Origin: Paramagnetospirillum kuznetsovii
GTDB taxonomy: Bacteria > Pseudomonadota > Alphaproteobacteria > Rhodospirillales > Magnetospirillaceae
Reading direction: 5' to 3'
NCBI RefSeq assembly: GCF_003284725.1
Contig: NZ_PGTO01000004.1
Coordinates: forward strand, 248,001-312,000
DNA: 64,000 bases
The notes beneath the pieces were generated by a model. It was not told where the DNA came from. It searched no databases and worked only from the letters and a program-made list of their open reading frames with translations. Made by a program: the position numbers and the translations under genes. Of the stretch, positions 24,253-32,390 are shown piece by piece (position 1 is the first letter of the stretch; every line of letters starts with the position of its first letter).

Positions 24253-25272
24253 CTACTTGCCGCCGATGCGGTCCGCAAGATGGCCGACCGCCAGGGCGAA
24301 GAAGGTGGACCTGTTCCATTTCATGATGGTACGGAAATTGTCGTAGACCAGGAAAGGCGGCCCCTTCCCCGCTTCCGCCAGAACGATGGAGCCCGACAGA
24401 TCCTTGACCGGCAGCGGCTTGCCGTCGTTCCCCTTGACGCCGAGGGCATTCCATTCCGCCAGCGACTTGCGGGTGTCGAGGCCGACCAGCTTGGCGTCGA
24501 ACCCCTTGGGCAGCTTTACCGAGCGTCCCCAGGTCTGGTCGCCGCGCCAACCTTCCGAGGACAGGTAATTGGCCGCCGAGGCCAGGGCGTCGGCGCGATT
24601 GGTCCAGATGTTGCGCTTGCCGTCGCCGTCCCAATCCACCGCGAATTTCAGGAAGGTGGAGGGCATGAACTGGCATTGCCCCATGGCGCCCGCCCAGGAT
24701 CCGATCATGGCCGACGGCGCGATATGACCCTGATCGAGAATGGTCAGTGCGTTCATCAGCTCGCCACGGAAAAATTTCGTGCGCCGCCCGTCATAAGCCA
24801 GGGTCGCCAGCGAGGAAATGACCGACATGCCGCCGGTATTCTTGCCGAACCCGGTCTCGATGCCCCACAGCGCCACCACGAAACGCGGCTGCACCCCGAA
24901 GCGTTGTTCGATCTCGGTCAACAGGGCGCGGTTCTCCGCCAGCTTGCGCCGTCCCTCCTCCACCCGCGACGGGGTGACGATGCGCCCCAGATACTCGTCG
25001 AAGCTGAGGGTGAATTCGGGCTGCTTACGGTCCAGCTCGATGACGCGGTCGATGTGCTGAACCCCGCTCAGGGCGGCGTCCAGCGTCTCGGCGCGCAGGC
25101 CCTTGTCCAGGGCCTCGGCGCGAACGCCGGTCAGGAAGGCGGAGAAACCGTCATTGGCGGCATCGGTCTGCGCCGCCGCCGTCGGCTCCTCGGCGGAAGC
25201 AGCGCAACCGGACAAGACCAGACAGCAGGCCGCCAAACCGACCAACGCCCAAGATTTCGTCACCCCAGCCAT
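24253..25272 (-). CDS. MltB-family lytic murein transglycosylase, lipoprotein
   Basis: 339 residues with lipobox LSGC (Cys23) and the catalytic Glu139 in ALWGIETGFG, followed by MNALTILDQGH, the SWAGAMGQCQFMPSTF block and WDGDGKRNIW. It cleaves glycan strands to 1,6-anhydro-muropeptides. ATG 25272 is preferred; TTG 25278 is two codons upstream. It lies 37 bases upstream of rlpA. Confidence 0.93.
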   Translation of the reverse strand: MAGVTKSWALVGLAACCLVLSGCAASAEEPTAAAQTDAANDGFSAFLTGVRAEALDKGLRAETLDAALSGVQHIDRVIELDRKQPEFTLSFDEYLGRIVTPSRVEEGRRKLAENRALLTEIEQRFGVQPRFVVALWGIETGFGKNTGGMSVISSLATLAYDGRRTKFFRGELMNALTILDQGHIAPSAMIGSWAGAMGQCQFMPSTFLKFAVDWDGDGKRNIWTNRADALASAANYLSSEGWRGDQTWGRSVKLPKGFDAKLVGLDTRKSLAEWNALGVKGNDGKPLPVKDLSGSIVLAEAGKGPPFLVYDNFRTIMKWNRSTFFALAVGHLADRIGGK

Positions 25273-25362
25273 GGCCAATGCCCCAAATATGGTGTTCGCT
25301 GGGAAAGTTGTGCCACATTCCGCCCTGTCAGGGCAACCGCTGCCTCATCCCGACGAGCCAAT

Positions 25363-25408
25363 GGCGAGGAGTTGCGGCCAAGGGCCGACGCGCCTCGTGG
25401 CGCGGGAG
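25363..25408. repeat. Dispersed 46-base repeat, copy 1 (second copy at 54504-54549)
   Basis: The segment starting GGCGAGGAGTTGCGGCC matches the reverse complement of 54504-54549 at 40 of 46 positions by direct comparison. Both copies are intergenic. Confidence 0.75.
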
Positions 25409-25505
25409 CCAAGGAATTCGGAGAATTCCGCCCGGCGATTGAGGGGCGAAAGAAACTACGGATGGGGCATGATCGCTTGGTGGCGGTAAGCCGCATAAAC
25501 AAGGT

Positions 25506-25608
25506 CGTCATTCCCGCGAAAGCGGGAATCCATGCCGCAACCGGCGTGGCGTTGGGTAGGACAGACTCTTCATTTCCACCATGGATCCCCGCTTTCGCGG
25601 GGATGACG
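25506..25608. repeat. REP-like inverted repeat (CGTCATTCCCGCG family)
   Basis: The left end reads CGTCATTCCCGCGAAAGCGG and the right end is its near reverse complement. Each end is itself a hairpin (CCCGCGAAAGCGGG). Elements of this form are widespread non-coding repeats in proteobacteria. No transposase is nearby. Confidence 0.8.
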
Positions 25609-25648
25609 AGAGACGTGAAGGAGTAGCCACTTCACGCTATTACCCTGC

Positions 25649-26449
25649 TCATGGATGGGGCAGGAGTTCGTCTGTCCAGCCGGACAGCCGGTACCCGATC
25701 AGCCCCATGGCCTCGTGGGCCAGGGTCTGCATACCGCCCAAACCGGCGACGATGCTGAACCGCAGATCGGACCATGCGACCTCGCCCCTGCCGGTGGTTC
25801 GGTAATCCACCGGATAGGCGACCACCGGCCAGCCGACGGCGCGGAAGCAGCCCACCGAGCGGGCCATATGAAAGGCCGAGGTAATCAGCAGCCAGGTCTC
25901 GCCCGGCTTCGGGGCGGCGATCTCCTTGCTGAAAACCGCGTTCTCTCGGGTATTGCGTGATTGACTTTCGAAGATCACCCGCCCGGCATCAAAGCCGATT
26001 TGTTCATAAAATTCCTTGACGTATGATGCTTCCTTAAACTCCTGCTCAAGGACGGATCCCGAGCCGCCGGTGAAGATCAGCCGGGCATCGGGATAGCGCT
26101 TCGCCAGTGGAATCAGCGCGGTCATGCGGGCGGCGGCGCTGTTGATGGAAGGCTGCCCCCGGGCGGCGCTGATGGCCGGATTGAGGCCGCCACCCAGCAC
26201 GATGATGCCGTCCACATGATCGGGCAGCGGGCGCGGCGGGGGAAACCGGTTCTCCCAGGCCTCCACCATCGGCTGCTCCACCGGAAACACCGCGAGGGCG
26301 GTGACCACCGCGAAGCTTCCCACCAGCAGTCGACGTCCCCAAACGCGCGCCCGCCGAATCAGCAACAGCAGACCGCCCATGCCGACGGCGAGATAGAACA
26401 GGGTGAACGGATCGGTCAGGACGCCGACCAGTTTGGACAGGATGAACAT
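25649..26449 (-). CDS. YdcF/SanA family membrane protein (DUF218)
   Basis: About 266 residues: two N-terminal membrane helices (about 10-60) and a DUF218 domain with VDGIIVLGGGL, LIFTGGSG, ESQSRNTRENA and LLITSAFHMARS. The layout matches ElyC/YdcF proteins linked to envelope polysaccharide and peptidoglycan precursor control. The exact reaction is unknown. The ATG at 26449 follows a GGAG site; a GTG two codons upstream is also possible. Confidence 0.85.
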   Translation of the reverse strand: MFILSKLVGVLTDPFTLFYLAVGMGGLLLLIRRARVWGRRLLVGSFAVVTALAVFPVEQPMVEAWENRFPPPRPLPDHVDGIIVLGGGLNPAISAARGQPSINSAAARMTALIPLAKRYPDARLIFTGGSGSVLEQEFKEASYVKEFYEQIGFDAGRVIFESQSRNTRENAVFSKEIAAPKPGETWLLITSAFHMARSVGCFRAVGWPVVAYPVDYRTTGRGEVAWSDLRFSIVAGLGGMQTLAHEAMGLIGYRLSGWTDELLPHP

Positions 26450-26550
26450 CCCCACTCCGCCATGGGTTGGTTTCGCAAAGGCTGGATTGGCCGCCGGGCG
26501 CCATCATATGCTAAGTCCAGTATAACGTCGCCCTTGATGGTCAAGACCGC

Positions 26551-27933
26551 ATGGAAGCCCTTCTCGCCGCCGCCATCGAACGCCATCGGCGCGGCCTCGT
26601 CGCCGAGGCCGAGGCCGAATATCGTCGCATCATCGCGGCCCATCCCGGCTTCGCGGAAGCGCATAACGCCCTCGGCATCGCCCTCCAGCAACAGGCGCGC
26701 CCGGCGGACGCGGTTGCCTGCTTTCGTCGCGCCGTTGAATTGAAGCCGGATTACGTTGCCGCCTTCGGCAATCTGGGGGCCGCCTTGCTCGCCCTGGGAC
26801 AGCGGCGAGATGCGATCGCGGCGCTGGACGCGGCTCTGGTGCTGGACCCGGCCAATGCGGAAGCCCATTACAACCGGGCCTGCGCCGCCCAGGAAGACGG
26901 CGCCCTGGACCGGGCGGCGGAGGGGTATGGCCGCGCCGTCGCGCTCAACCCCAATCATGCGGGGGCCTTCAACAATCTCGGCATGACCTTGCGGGCGCTG
27001 GGGCGGCTAACCGAATCCCTGGCGGCTTACGAGCGGGCGACGACCCTGGCCCCGGCCAATCCCTTGATCCGCTATGGTTTCGCCCAGGCCCTGCTGGAAG
27101 CGGGAGATTTCCAGCGCGGATGGCGCGAACACGAATACCGCTTCGCCGCCGGAATCGCCCATAAGCGTCACCAGCAATATCCCCGCTGGATGGGCGAGGA
27201 TATTGCCGGAAGGACGATCCTGGTCTGGGCGGAACAGGGATTGGGCGACACCATTCAATTCTGCCGCCATGCGTCCATGCTGGCCAAGCGCGGTGTCCAG
27301 GTGGTGCTGGAGGTCCAGCCGCCGCTGGAACGGCTGTGCCGCGGTCTTGCCGGTGTGACGGTGGCGGCGCGCGGCGATCCCCTCCCCCCCTTCGAGCTTC
27401 AGGCTCCGCTCATGAGCCTGCCCCTGCTGATGGAGGCCGAGCCCTTTGCCGCCGGTCCCTATCTTGGCGCGGGAAAGGACTGGACCGGGCGGTTTGGCGA
27501 ACCGTCCGGACGCCGCGTCGCCCTGGTCTGGGCGGGAAGCCCGACCCACAAGGACGACCACAACCGGTCGCTGCCGCCCGATGCCTTGCGGGGCCTGCTG
27601 ACAATTCCCGACGTGGCGTTCTATTGCTTCCAACTGGGGCAGGCGCCGGACCTGCCCGGCTTACGGAACTTGCCGGGCCCTATTGGGGATTTCGCCGACA
27701 CCGCTGGCGCCTTGCTCGAAATGGATCTGTTGATCTCGGTGGACACGGCGGTCCTGCATCTGGCGGGCGCCCTGGGACGTCCCGCCTGGGCGCTGTTGCC
27801 CTACGCGCCCGACTGGCGCTGGCAGCAAAGCCGCGACGACAGCCCATGGTATCCGAGTCTACGCCTGTTCCGGCAAAGCCGCCGCCAGGATTGGGACTCG
27901 GTGCTGGACCGCGTGGCGATGGCGTTACAATAG
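26551..27933 (+). CDS. TPR protein with C-terminal glycosyltransferase-9-like domain
   Basis: 460 residues. About four to five tetratricopeptide repeats occupy residues 1-180 (for example AEAHNALGIALQQQARPADA and ANAEAHYNRACAAQEDG). The C-terminal part has ILVWAEQGLGDTIQFCRHA, VALVWAGSPTHKDDHNRS, and DLLISVDTAVLHLAGALG, the features of heptosyltransferase-like GT-B domains found in TPR glycosyltransferases. It may glycosylate proteins or a surface polymer. Its end overlaps the convergent small gene by nine bases. Confidence 0.82.
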   Translation: MEALLAAAIERHRRGLVAEAEAEYRRIIAAHPGFAEAHNALGIALQQQARPADAVACFRRAVELKPDYVAAFGNLGAALLALGQRRDAIAALDAALVLDPANAEAHYNRACAAQEDGALDRAAEGYGRAVALNPNHAGAFNNLGMTLRALGRLTESLAAYERATTLAPANPLIRYGFAQALLEAGDFQRGWREHEYRFAAGIAHKRHQQYPRWMGEDIAGRTILVWAEQGLGDTIQFCRHASMLAKRGVQVVLEVQPPLERLCRGLAGVTVAARGDPLPPFELQAPLMSLPLLMEAEPFAAGPYLGAGKDWTGRFGEPSGRRVALVWAGSPTHKDDHNRSLPPDALRGLLTIPDVAFYCFQLGQAPDLPGLRNLPGPIGDFADTAGALLEMDLLISVDTAVLHLAGALGRPAWALLPYAPDWRWQQSRDDSPWYPSLRLFRQSRRQDWDSVLDRVAMALQ

Positions 27934-28245
27934 GCTTTCCAAATGCTCGGCCAGTTTGGTCAAGGCACTGGACAGCAGGCGATGGTCATGGGCATCGACC
28001 ACCACCGCCATGACGGATGCCGCTTCCTCGCCCAACAGGCCAACGGCCAGCATGGCGGCCAAGAAGCCATCGGCATCGAGGGCTTCCTTGGCGGGGCGGA
28101 AGGCGCGGTTGCGGCCGCCCTTGGATTCCTGGTCCAGCACCTCGGCCATGGCCTCGTCCGCGGGCAGCTTGCGGTGGATTCGGAATGCCAGCGCCTTGAG
28201 CACCCGAATCTTATCGTCCTCGTCAAGATCGGTGCCCTTGGCCAT
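27925..28245 (-). CDS. Hypothetical protein (106 residues), coupled to a pseudouridine synthase gene
   Basis: Acidic, helical protein without membrane segments or a recognised motif. Its ATG overlaps the stop of the upstream rsuA-like gene by one base (TGATG), so translation is probably coupled. The frame opens earlier at 28305 but that part lies inside rsuA. Confidence 0.7.
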   Translation of the reverse strand: MAKGTDLDEDDKIRVLKALAFRIHRKLPADEAMAEVLDQESKGGRNRAFRPAKEALDADGFLAAMLAVGLLGEEAASVMAVVVDAHDHRLLSSALTKLAEHLESLL

Positions 28246-28958
28246 CACGCTGTCTCGCTTCCTGCAAATATGGCGGCGATCTCCGCCGGTGTGAGCAATC
28301 GCCACTCGCCCGGGGCCAAATCGCCGAGCCCCAAACCGCCGATGGCGACCCGCCGCAGTCCCTCCACATGGTTGCCAACGGCGGCGAACATGCGCTTGAC
28401 CTGATGGTATCGTCCCTCGACGATGGTGATATGAGCGCTTTGCGGTCCGATTTCCACCAGTTTCGCTGGCGCCAGTGGCGTGGTCTCGGAGCGGAGCATC
28501 AAGGTTCCGGCGGCGAAGATCGCCGCCTCCTCGCCACTCAACGGCCGAGCCAGGGCAACTTGGTAAGTCTTGGGAACGTGGGAGCGTGGCGCGGTGATCC
28601 GGTGCGACAGCGCCCCGTCATCGGTCATCAGCAACAAGCCGGTGCTGTCGCGATCCAATCGCCCGACCGGCGCGACCAGCGGCGTGCGGTGGGCAAAGCG
28701 CGGCGGCAGCAGTTCGTAAACCACCCGGCCGGGGTCGGAGGTGGAACAGGTGAAGCCGTCGGGCTTGTTCAGCATCAGGACCAGCCCACCCGGCGGGTCC
28801 AACGCCTCGCCGTCCAGCCGAATGAGGGCATGGTCCACACGGGCGTCGTCCTTGAGAACATTGCCCTCGGCATCGGTCAGCCTTCCGTCGCGGACCATGC
28901 GACGCACCTCTTTCTGGCTGCCATAGCCGAGATTGGCGATCAGCCTTACCAGCCGCAT
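28245..28958 (-). CDS. Pseudouridine synthase, RsuA/RluB family
   Basis: 237 residues: N-terminal S4 RNA-binding segment (residues 1-60, MRLVRLIANLGYGSQKEVRR) and a catalytic domain with the active-site Asp in VGRLDRDSTGLLLMTDDG. KTYQVALARPLSGEE and GRYHQVKRMF complete the family signature. It modifies a uridine in ribosomal RNA, most likely 16S by similarity to RsuA. It is flanked by an RsmC-like methyltransferase, suggesting an rRNA-modification operon. Confidence 0.88.
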   Translation of the reverse strand: MRLVRLIANLGYGSQKEVRRMVRDGRLTDAEGNVLKDDARVDHALIRLDGEALDPPGGLVLMLNKPDGFTCSTSDPGRVVYELLPPRFAHRTPLVAPVGRLDRDSTGLLLMTDDGALSHRITAPRSHVPKTYQVALARPLSGEEAAIFAAGTLMLRSETTPLAPAKLVEIGPQSAHITIVEGRYHQVKRMFAAVGNHVEGLRRVAIGGLGLGDLAPGEWRLLTPAEIAAIFAGSETA

Positions 28959-28964
28959 GATGGC

Positions 28965-30002
28965 TCACCGGTCATGACGGTTGCTCGACAGATAGACCTT
29001 GAACCCGTCCTTCTGGGTCAGCAGGGTCACCTCGCGGAAGCGGCGCCGCAGGTCCGCCTCGTAAGGCAGCGTCTGGTTGGCGACCAGCAGGAATTTGCCA
29101 CGCCGCCGAATGGATCGCCAGGCGCTGGTGATGAAGGCTTTGCCCATGGCGGGATCGGCCTTGCGGCCTTCATGGAACGGCGGATTGGCGATGATCCAGT
29201 CATAGGGCGCCACCTCGGGCAGACCGGCGCAGACATCCAGCCAATGGAAACTGGCCTTGTCAGCGTCGGCGGGGGCCAGCGCGGCCATATTGGTTCCCGC
29301 ATCCTCAAGGGCGAGCGCCTCGGCCTCGTAAAGGTCGATTCCGGTGACGGCGGGGAAGCGCCGCAACAGGTCCACCGACAGATAGCCCCAGCCCGCCCCC
29401 AAATCGGCCACCCTCCCGGCCATACCCTCGGGGAAGCACTCCGCCAAAACCGCCGAGCCGCGATCCACATGGCCCGAGCTGAAACAGCCGGAACGGGCCA
29501 CGAATCCGCTGTCTCCCACCGCCATTGCGCCGCCCGCCGCCAGCCACTCGGTCAGAATCGGCGGCATGTCTCCGTCACGATGGAACCAGAAGACTCGGGC
29601 CTGATGCTTGGACATCTGGCCGTCGAGACCGAAGACACGCTCGACCTCGCGTTCGATGCTGGCGCCTCCCAACGCCTTGGCGCCGCAGCACACCAACACG
29701 CCGCCCGGCTCCAGCAGCGTCCAGGCACGGGCGATATTGGCCAGGGTCTCCGCCTTGTGTTTGGTGATCAGGCACAATCCCATGGGAAAGGCGCCGTCCA
29801 GGCGTTGGGCGACCCGGAACCCGGCCTTGCTCAGCGCATCGGCGGCGGGTTTGAAGCTTTGTTCGCAGAGCAACCGCCCCCGCCATTCCGGGCCGAGCCC
29901 GTCGCCGCTTTCGGCGCGCATGAGAAAAGCGCGCTCCGGCAAGGGCAGCAGCCCCTTATCGAACGGCAGCAGCAGGGCTTTGATGTGTTCAGGCTGATCC
30001 AT
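28965..30002 (-). CDS. RsmC/RlmG-type rRNA methyltransferase
   Basis: 345 residues, a duplicated methyltransferase as in RsmC. The active half has motif I VADLGAGWGYLSVDLL and the base-methylating IIANPPFHEG motif; the N-terminal half is degenerate. It probably makes a 2-methylguanine in ribosomal RNA. ATG 30002 is chosen; GTG 30020 lies six codons upstream. Six bases separate it from the pseudouridine synthase gene. Confidence 0.85.
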   Translation of the reverse strand: MDQPEHIKALLLPFDKGLLPLPERAFLMRAESGDGLGPEWRGRLLCEQSFKPAADALSKAGFRVAQRLDGAFPMGLCLITKHKAETLANIARAWTLLEPGGVLVCCGAKALGGASIEREVERVFGLDGQMSKHQARVFWFHRDGDMPPILTEWLAAGGAMAVGDSGFVARSGCFSSGHVDRGSAVLAECFPEGMAGRVADLGAGWGYLSVDLLRRFPAVTGIDLYEAEALALEDAGTNMAALAPADADKASFHWLDVCAGLPEVAPYDWIIANPPFHEGRKADPAMGKAFITSAWRSIRRRGKFLLVANQTLPYEADLRRRFREVTLLTQKDGFKVYLSSNRHDR

Positions 30003-30069
30003 GGCGGCAGGGTGTAACACGCCCGTTCACTCTAGCCAATTGCCTTGGTCTGGACTAAAAGAACCCCAT

Positions 30070-30157
30070 GGATGGGTGGCAGAGTGGTCTATTGCACCGG
30101 TCTTGAAAACCGGAGGGGCGCAAGCCTCCGTGGGTTCGAATCCTACCCCATCCGCCA
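30070..30157 (+). tRNA. tRNA-Ser (anticodon UGA)
   Basis: 88 bases with acceptor stem GGATGGG/CCCATCC, anticodon loop with TGA in the stem CCGG...CCGG, a long variable arm (GAGG...CCTC) typical of serine tRNAs, T-loop TTCGAAT and an encoded CCA at 30155-30157. Confidence 0.95.
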
Positions 30158-30271
30158 TAGCCCGTGCTTTGTCGGCCTTTTCGGCGATGAGCCATGCGCC
30201 GGAAAGGCTTGCGGAGGGATTGACCTCGGTGGCAGGGTCCAAATTGGAATTTTTCCAAGGGCTGGAGGCTC

Positions 30272-32368
30272 ATGGATACGTGCATCCCGACCACAGCGGT
30301 GAATGAAAGCGATTTCGGCGGCTATCGGTCGCTGTTCGAGAATGCCGTCGAAGGGATCTATCGAACCACGCCCGACGGCCGCTATCTCGACGCCAATCCC
30401 GCCCTGGCCCGCATCTACGGCTATGACAGCCCAGAAGAACTGATCGCCGGTCTGACGGATATCGCTCGCGACCTTTACGTCAACTCGGTTGACCGCGCTC
30501 TTTTCAAGGAAGTCCTCGAGCGTGATTCGGTGGTGCGCAATTTCGAGGCGCGGGTTTACAACAAGGATCGCCGGATCATCTGGATCTCGGAAAATGCCCG
30601 CGCGGTCAGGAATTCCGCAGGCCAGGTCGTCTGTTACGAGGGAACCGTCCAAGACATCAGCGAGCGCAAACGCTCGGAAGAATCCCTGCGGTTGGCGGCC
30701 GCCGTGTTCGAGACCGTCGGCGAAGCCATCGTCGTCACCGATTCCAATCAGAACATCCTGGCCGTCAACGCGGCTTTCGAACGCATGACCGATTGGACCG
30801 CCGCCGAGGTGGTCGCCAAGCCCTGCGATATTTTCGCAACCGAAATGATCGGCTTTGCCGAGATCGCAGAGATCTGGCGATTGGCGGCAAGCGGCGGCCT
30901 GTGGTCGGGAGAAACCTGGATTAGCCGTAAGGATTCCGACCCATTCCCGGCCGCGCTCGCCATGTCCGCCATCCCCGGCGAAGACAGCAAGGCCGACCGC
31001 TTCGTCTTGCTGCTGCGCGACATCACCAGCCGCCGACGCGACGAGCAGCGCATCAAATTTCACGCCTGCCATGACAGCCTGACCAAGCTTGTCAACCGCC
31101 GCACGGTCATGGAGAGCCTTGCAGAATCCATGATTCGCGCTGAACGCAACGGTCAGCGGCTCGCGGTTCTCTATCTGGATGTCAACCGTTTCAAGGATAT
31201 CAACGACAGCTTCGGCCATGGCGTGGGCGACGATCTGTTGCGTCAGGTGGCCCGGCGGCTGAAGGCTTGTGTTCGGGCCAGCGATATCATCGGCCGCCTG
31301 GGCGGCGACGAATTCGTCATCGTCTTGCCCAGCGTCGCCGATCGCGGCACCGCCGAGGTCTGCGTCAACAAGGTGACCTATGCGTTCACCGAGCCCTTCA
31401 CCATCAATGAATTGGAACTCTATTCGTCGAGCAGCATCGGGGTGGCTTTGTACCCCGACGACGCCGACACAGCCGAGACACTGCTGTCACGCGCCGATGC
31501 CGCCATGTACCACGCCAAGCGCAACGGCCTTCATTTTTCCTTCTTCGACATCGACATGGACCGTCAAGCGGCAGACCGCGTCAATTTAGAGAACGATCTG
31601 CGCCACGCCTTGGCCACGAAGCAGTTTCAACTGGCCTATCAGCCCAAGGTCGATGTGGGCCAGCGTCGCATCATCGGCGCGGAGGCGCTCATCCGTTGGC
31701 GTCACCCCGAACGGGGAGCGGTGTCTCCCGCGGTCTTCATTCCTGTCGCCGAGAGGGCCGGCCTGATCGGGGCCATCGATGATTGGGTTCTCAGCGAAGC
31801 CTGCTCGCAAATCGGCCGTTGGCGAGAACGCGGTCTCGATCTTCCTGCCATCAGTGTCAACATTTCCCCCGCCCAGTTCCATGATGGACGCCTGACGGAT
31901 AAGGTCAGGGCCGGTTTGGACACGTCCGGCTTGGACCCGACCATGCTGGAATTGGAGATCACCGAAACCATGATGGCCAGCGACGTGGACCGCGCCATCG
32001 AGATTTTGGGGCAACTGACCGCCATGGGAGTCAAGGTGTCCCTGGACGATTTTGGCACCGGCTATTCCTCCTTGGCCTATCTCAAGCTGTTTCCGGTCTC
32101 GACCTTGAAGATCGATCGAACCTTCGTGGATGACCTTCCCGACGACGTCAAGGATGGCGCCATTATTTCCTCGATTATCGCGCTGGCGGAAAATCTGGGC
32201 TTCGCCGTCATTGCCGAGGGCGTCGAGACTCCGGCCCAGGCGAGATTCCTCCGGGAACGCGGGTGTACAGCCATGCAGGGGTTTCTGTTCAGTCGTCCGC
32301 TGGACGGCGAGCAATTCGCCCGATTGCTGGAAACCGGGATCGACGTGCTGGAGAGCTTTGGGCCGTGA
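30272..32368 (+). CDS. PAS-PAS-GGDEF-EAL c-di-GMP enzyme
   Basis: 698 residues without membrane segments. Two PAS domains (about 15-130 and 140-255) precede a GGDEF domain (GGDEF at 344-348, with the inhibitory-site motif RASD four residues before) and an EAL domain (EAL at 471-473, LEITETMM, DDFGTGYSSL). Both catalytic sites appear intact, so it could both make and break c-di-GMP, with input from the PAS domains. No heme or flavin ligand could be assigned. The ATG follows GGAGG. Confidence 0.93.
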   Translation: MDTCIPTTAVNESDFGGYRSLFENAVEGIYRTTPDGRYLDANPALARIYGYDSPEELIAGLTDIARDLYVNSVDRALFKEVLERDSVVRNFEARVYNKDRRIIWISENARAVRNSAGQVVCYEGTVQDISERKRSEESLRLAAAVFETVGEAIVVTDSNQNILAVNAAFERMTDWTAAEVVAKPCDIFATEMIGFAEIAEIWRLAASGGLWSGETWISRKDSDPFPAALAMSAIPGEDSKADRFVLLLRDITSRRRDEQRIKFHACHDSLTKLVNRRTVMESLAESMIRAERNGQRLAVLYLDVNRFKDINDSFGHGVGDDLLRQVARRLKACVRASDIIGRLGGDEFVIVLPSVADRGTAEVCVNKVTYAFTEPFTINELELYSSSSIGVALYPDDADTAETLLSRADAAMYHAKRNGLHFSFFDIDMDRQAADRVNLENDLRHALATKQFQLAYQPKVDVGQRRIIGAEALIRWRHPERGAVSPAVFIPVAERAGLIGAIDDWVLSEACSQIGRWRERGLDLPAISVNISPAQFHDGRLTDKVRAGLDTSGLDPTMLELEITETMMASDVDRAIEILGQLTAMGVKVSLDDFGTGYSSLAYLKLFPVSTLKIDRTFVDDLPDDVKDGAIISSIIALAENLGFAVIAEGVETPAQARFLRERGCTAMQGFLFSRPLDGEQFARLLETGIDVLESFGP

Positions 32369-32390
32369 CGCAAGGCCGTCATGCCGACCG

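Larger units (their letters stand above)
25273..25648. other. Repeat-bearing intergenic region
   Basis: 376 bases between two minus-strand genes with no credible gene. It holds a 46-base element also found near tatA (25363-25408) and a 103-base inverted repeat (25506-25608). Plus-strand open frames through it are translations of these repeats, recognisable by the VIPAKAGIHA and WIPAFAGMT peptides. Confidence 0.7.

Noticed and set aside
24280-25626. 448-residue plus-strand frame ending in the VIPAKAGIHA/WIPAFAGMT peptide
   Set aside because: The end is a translation of the REP-like repeat and the rest is the shadow of the MltB-type gene.
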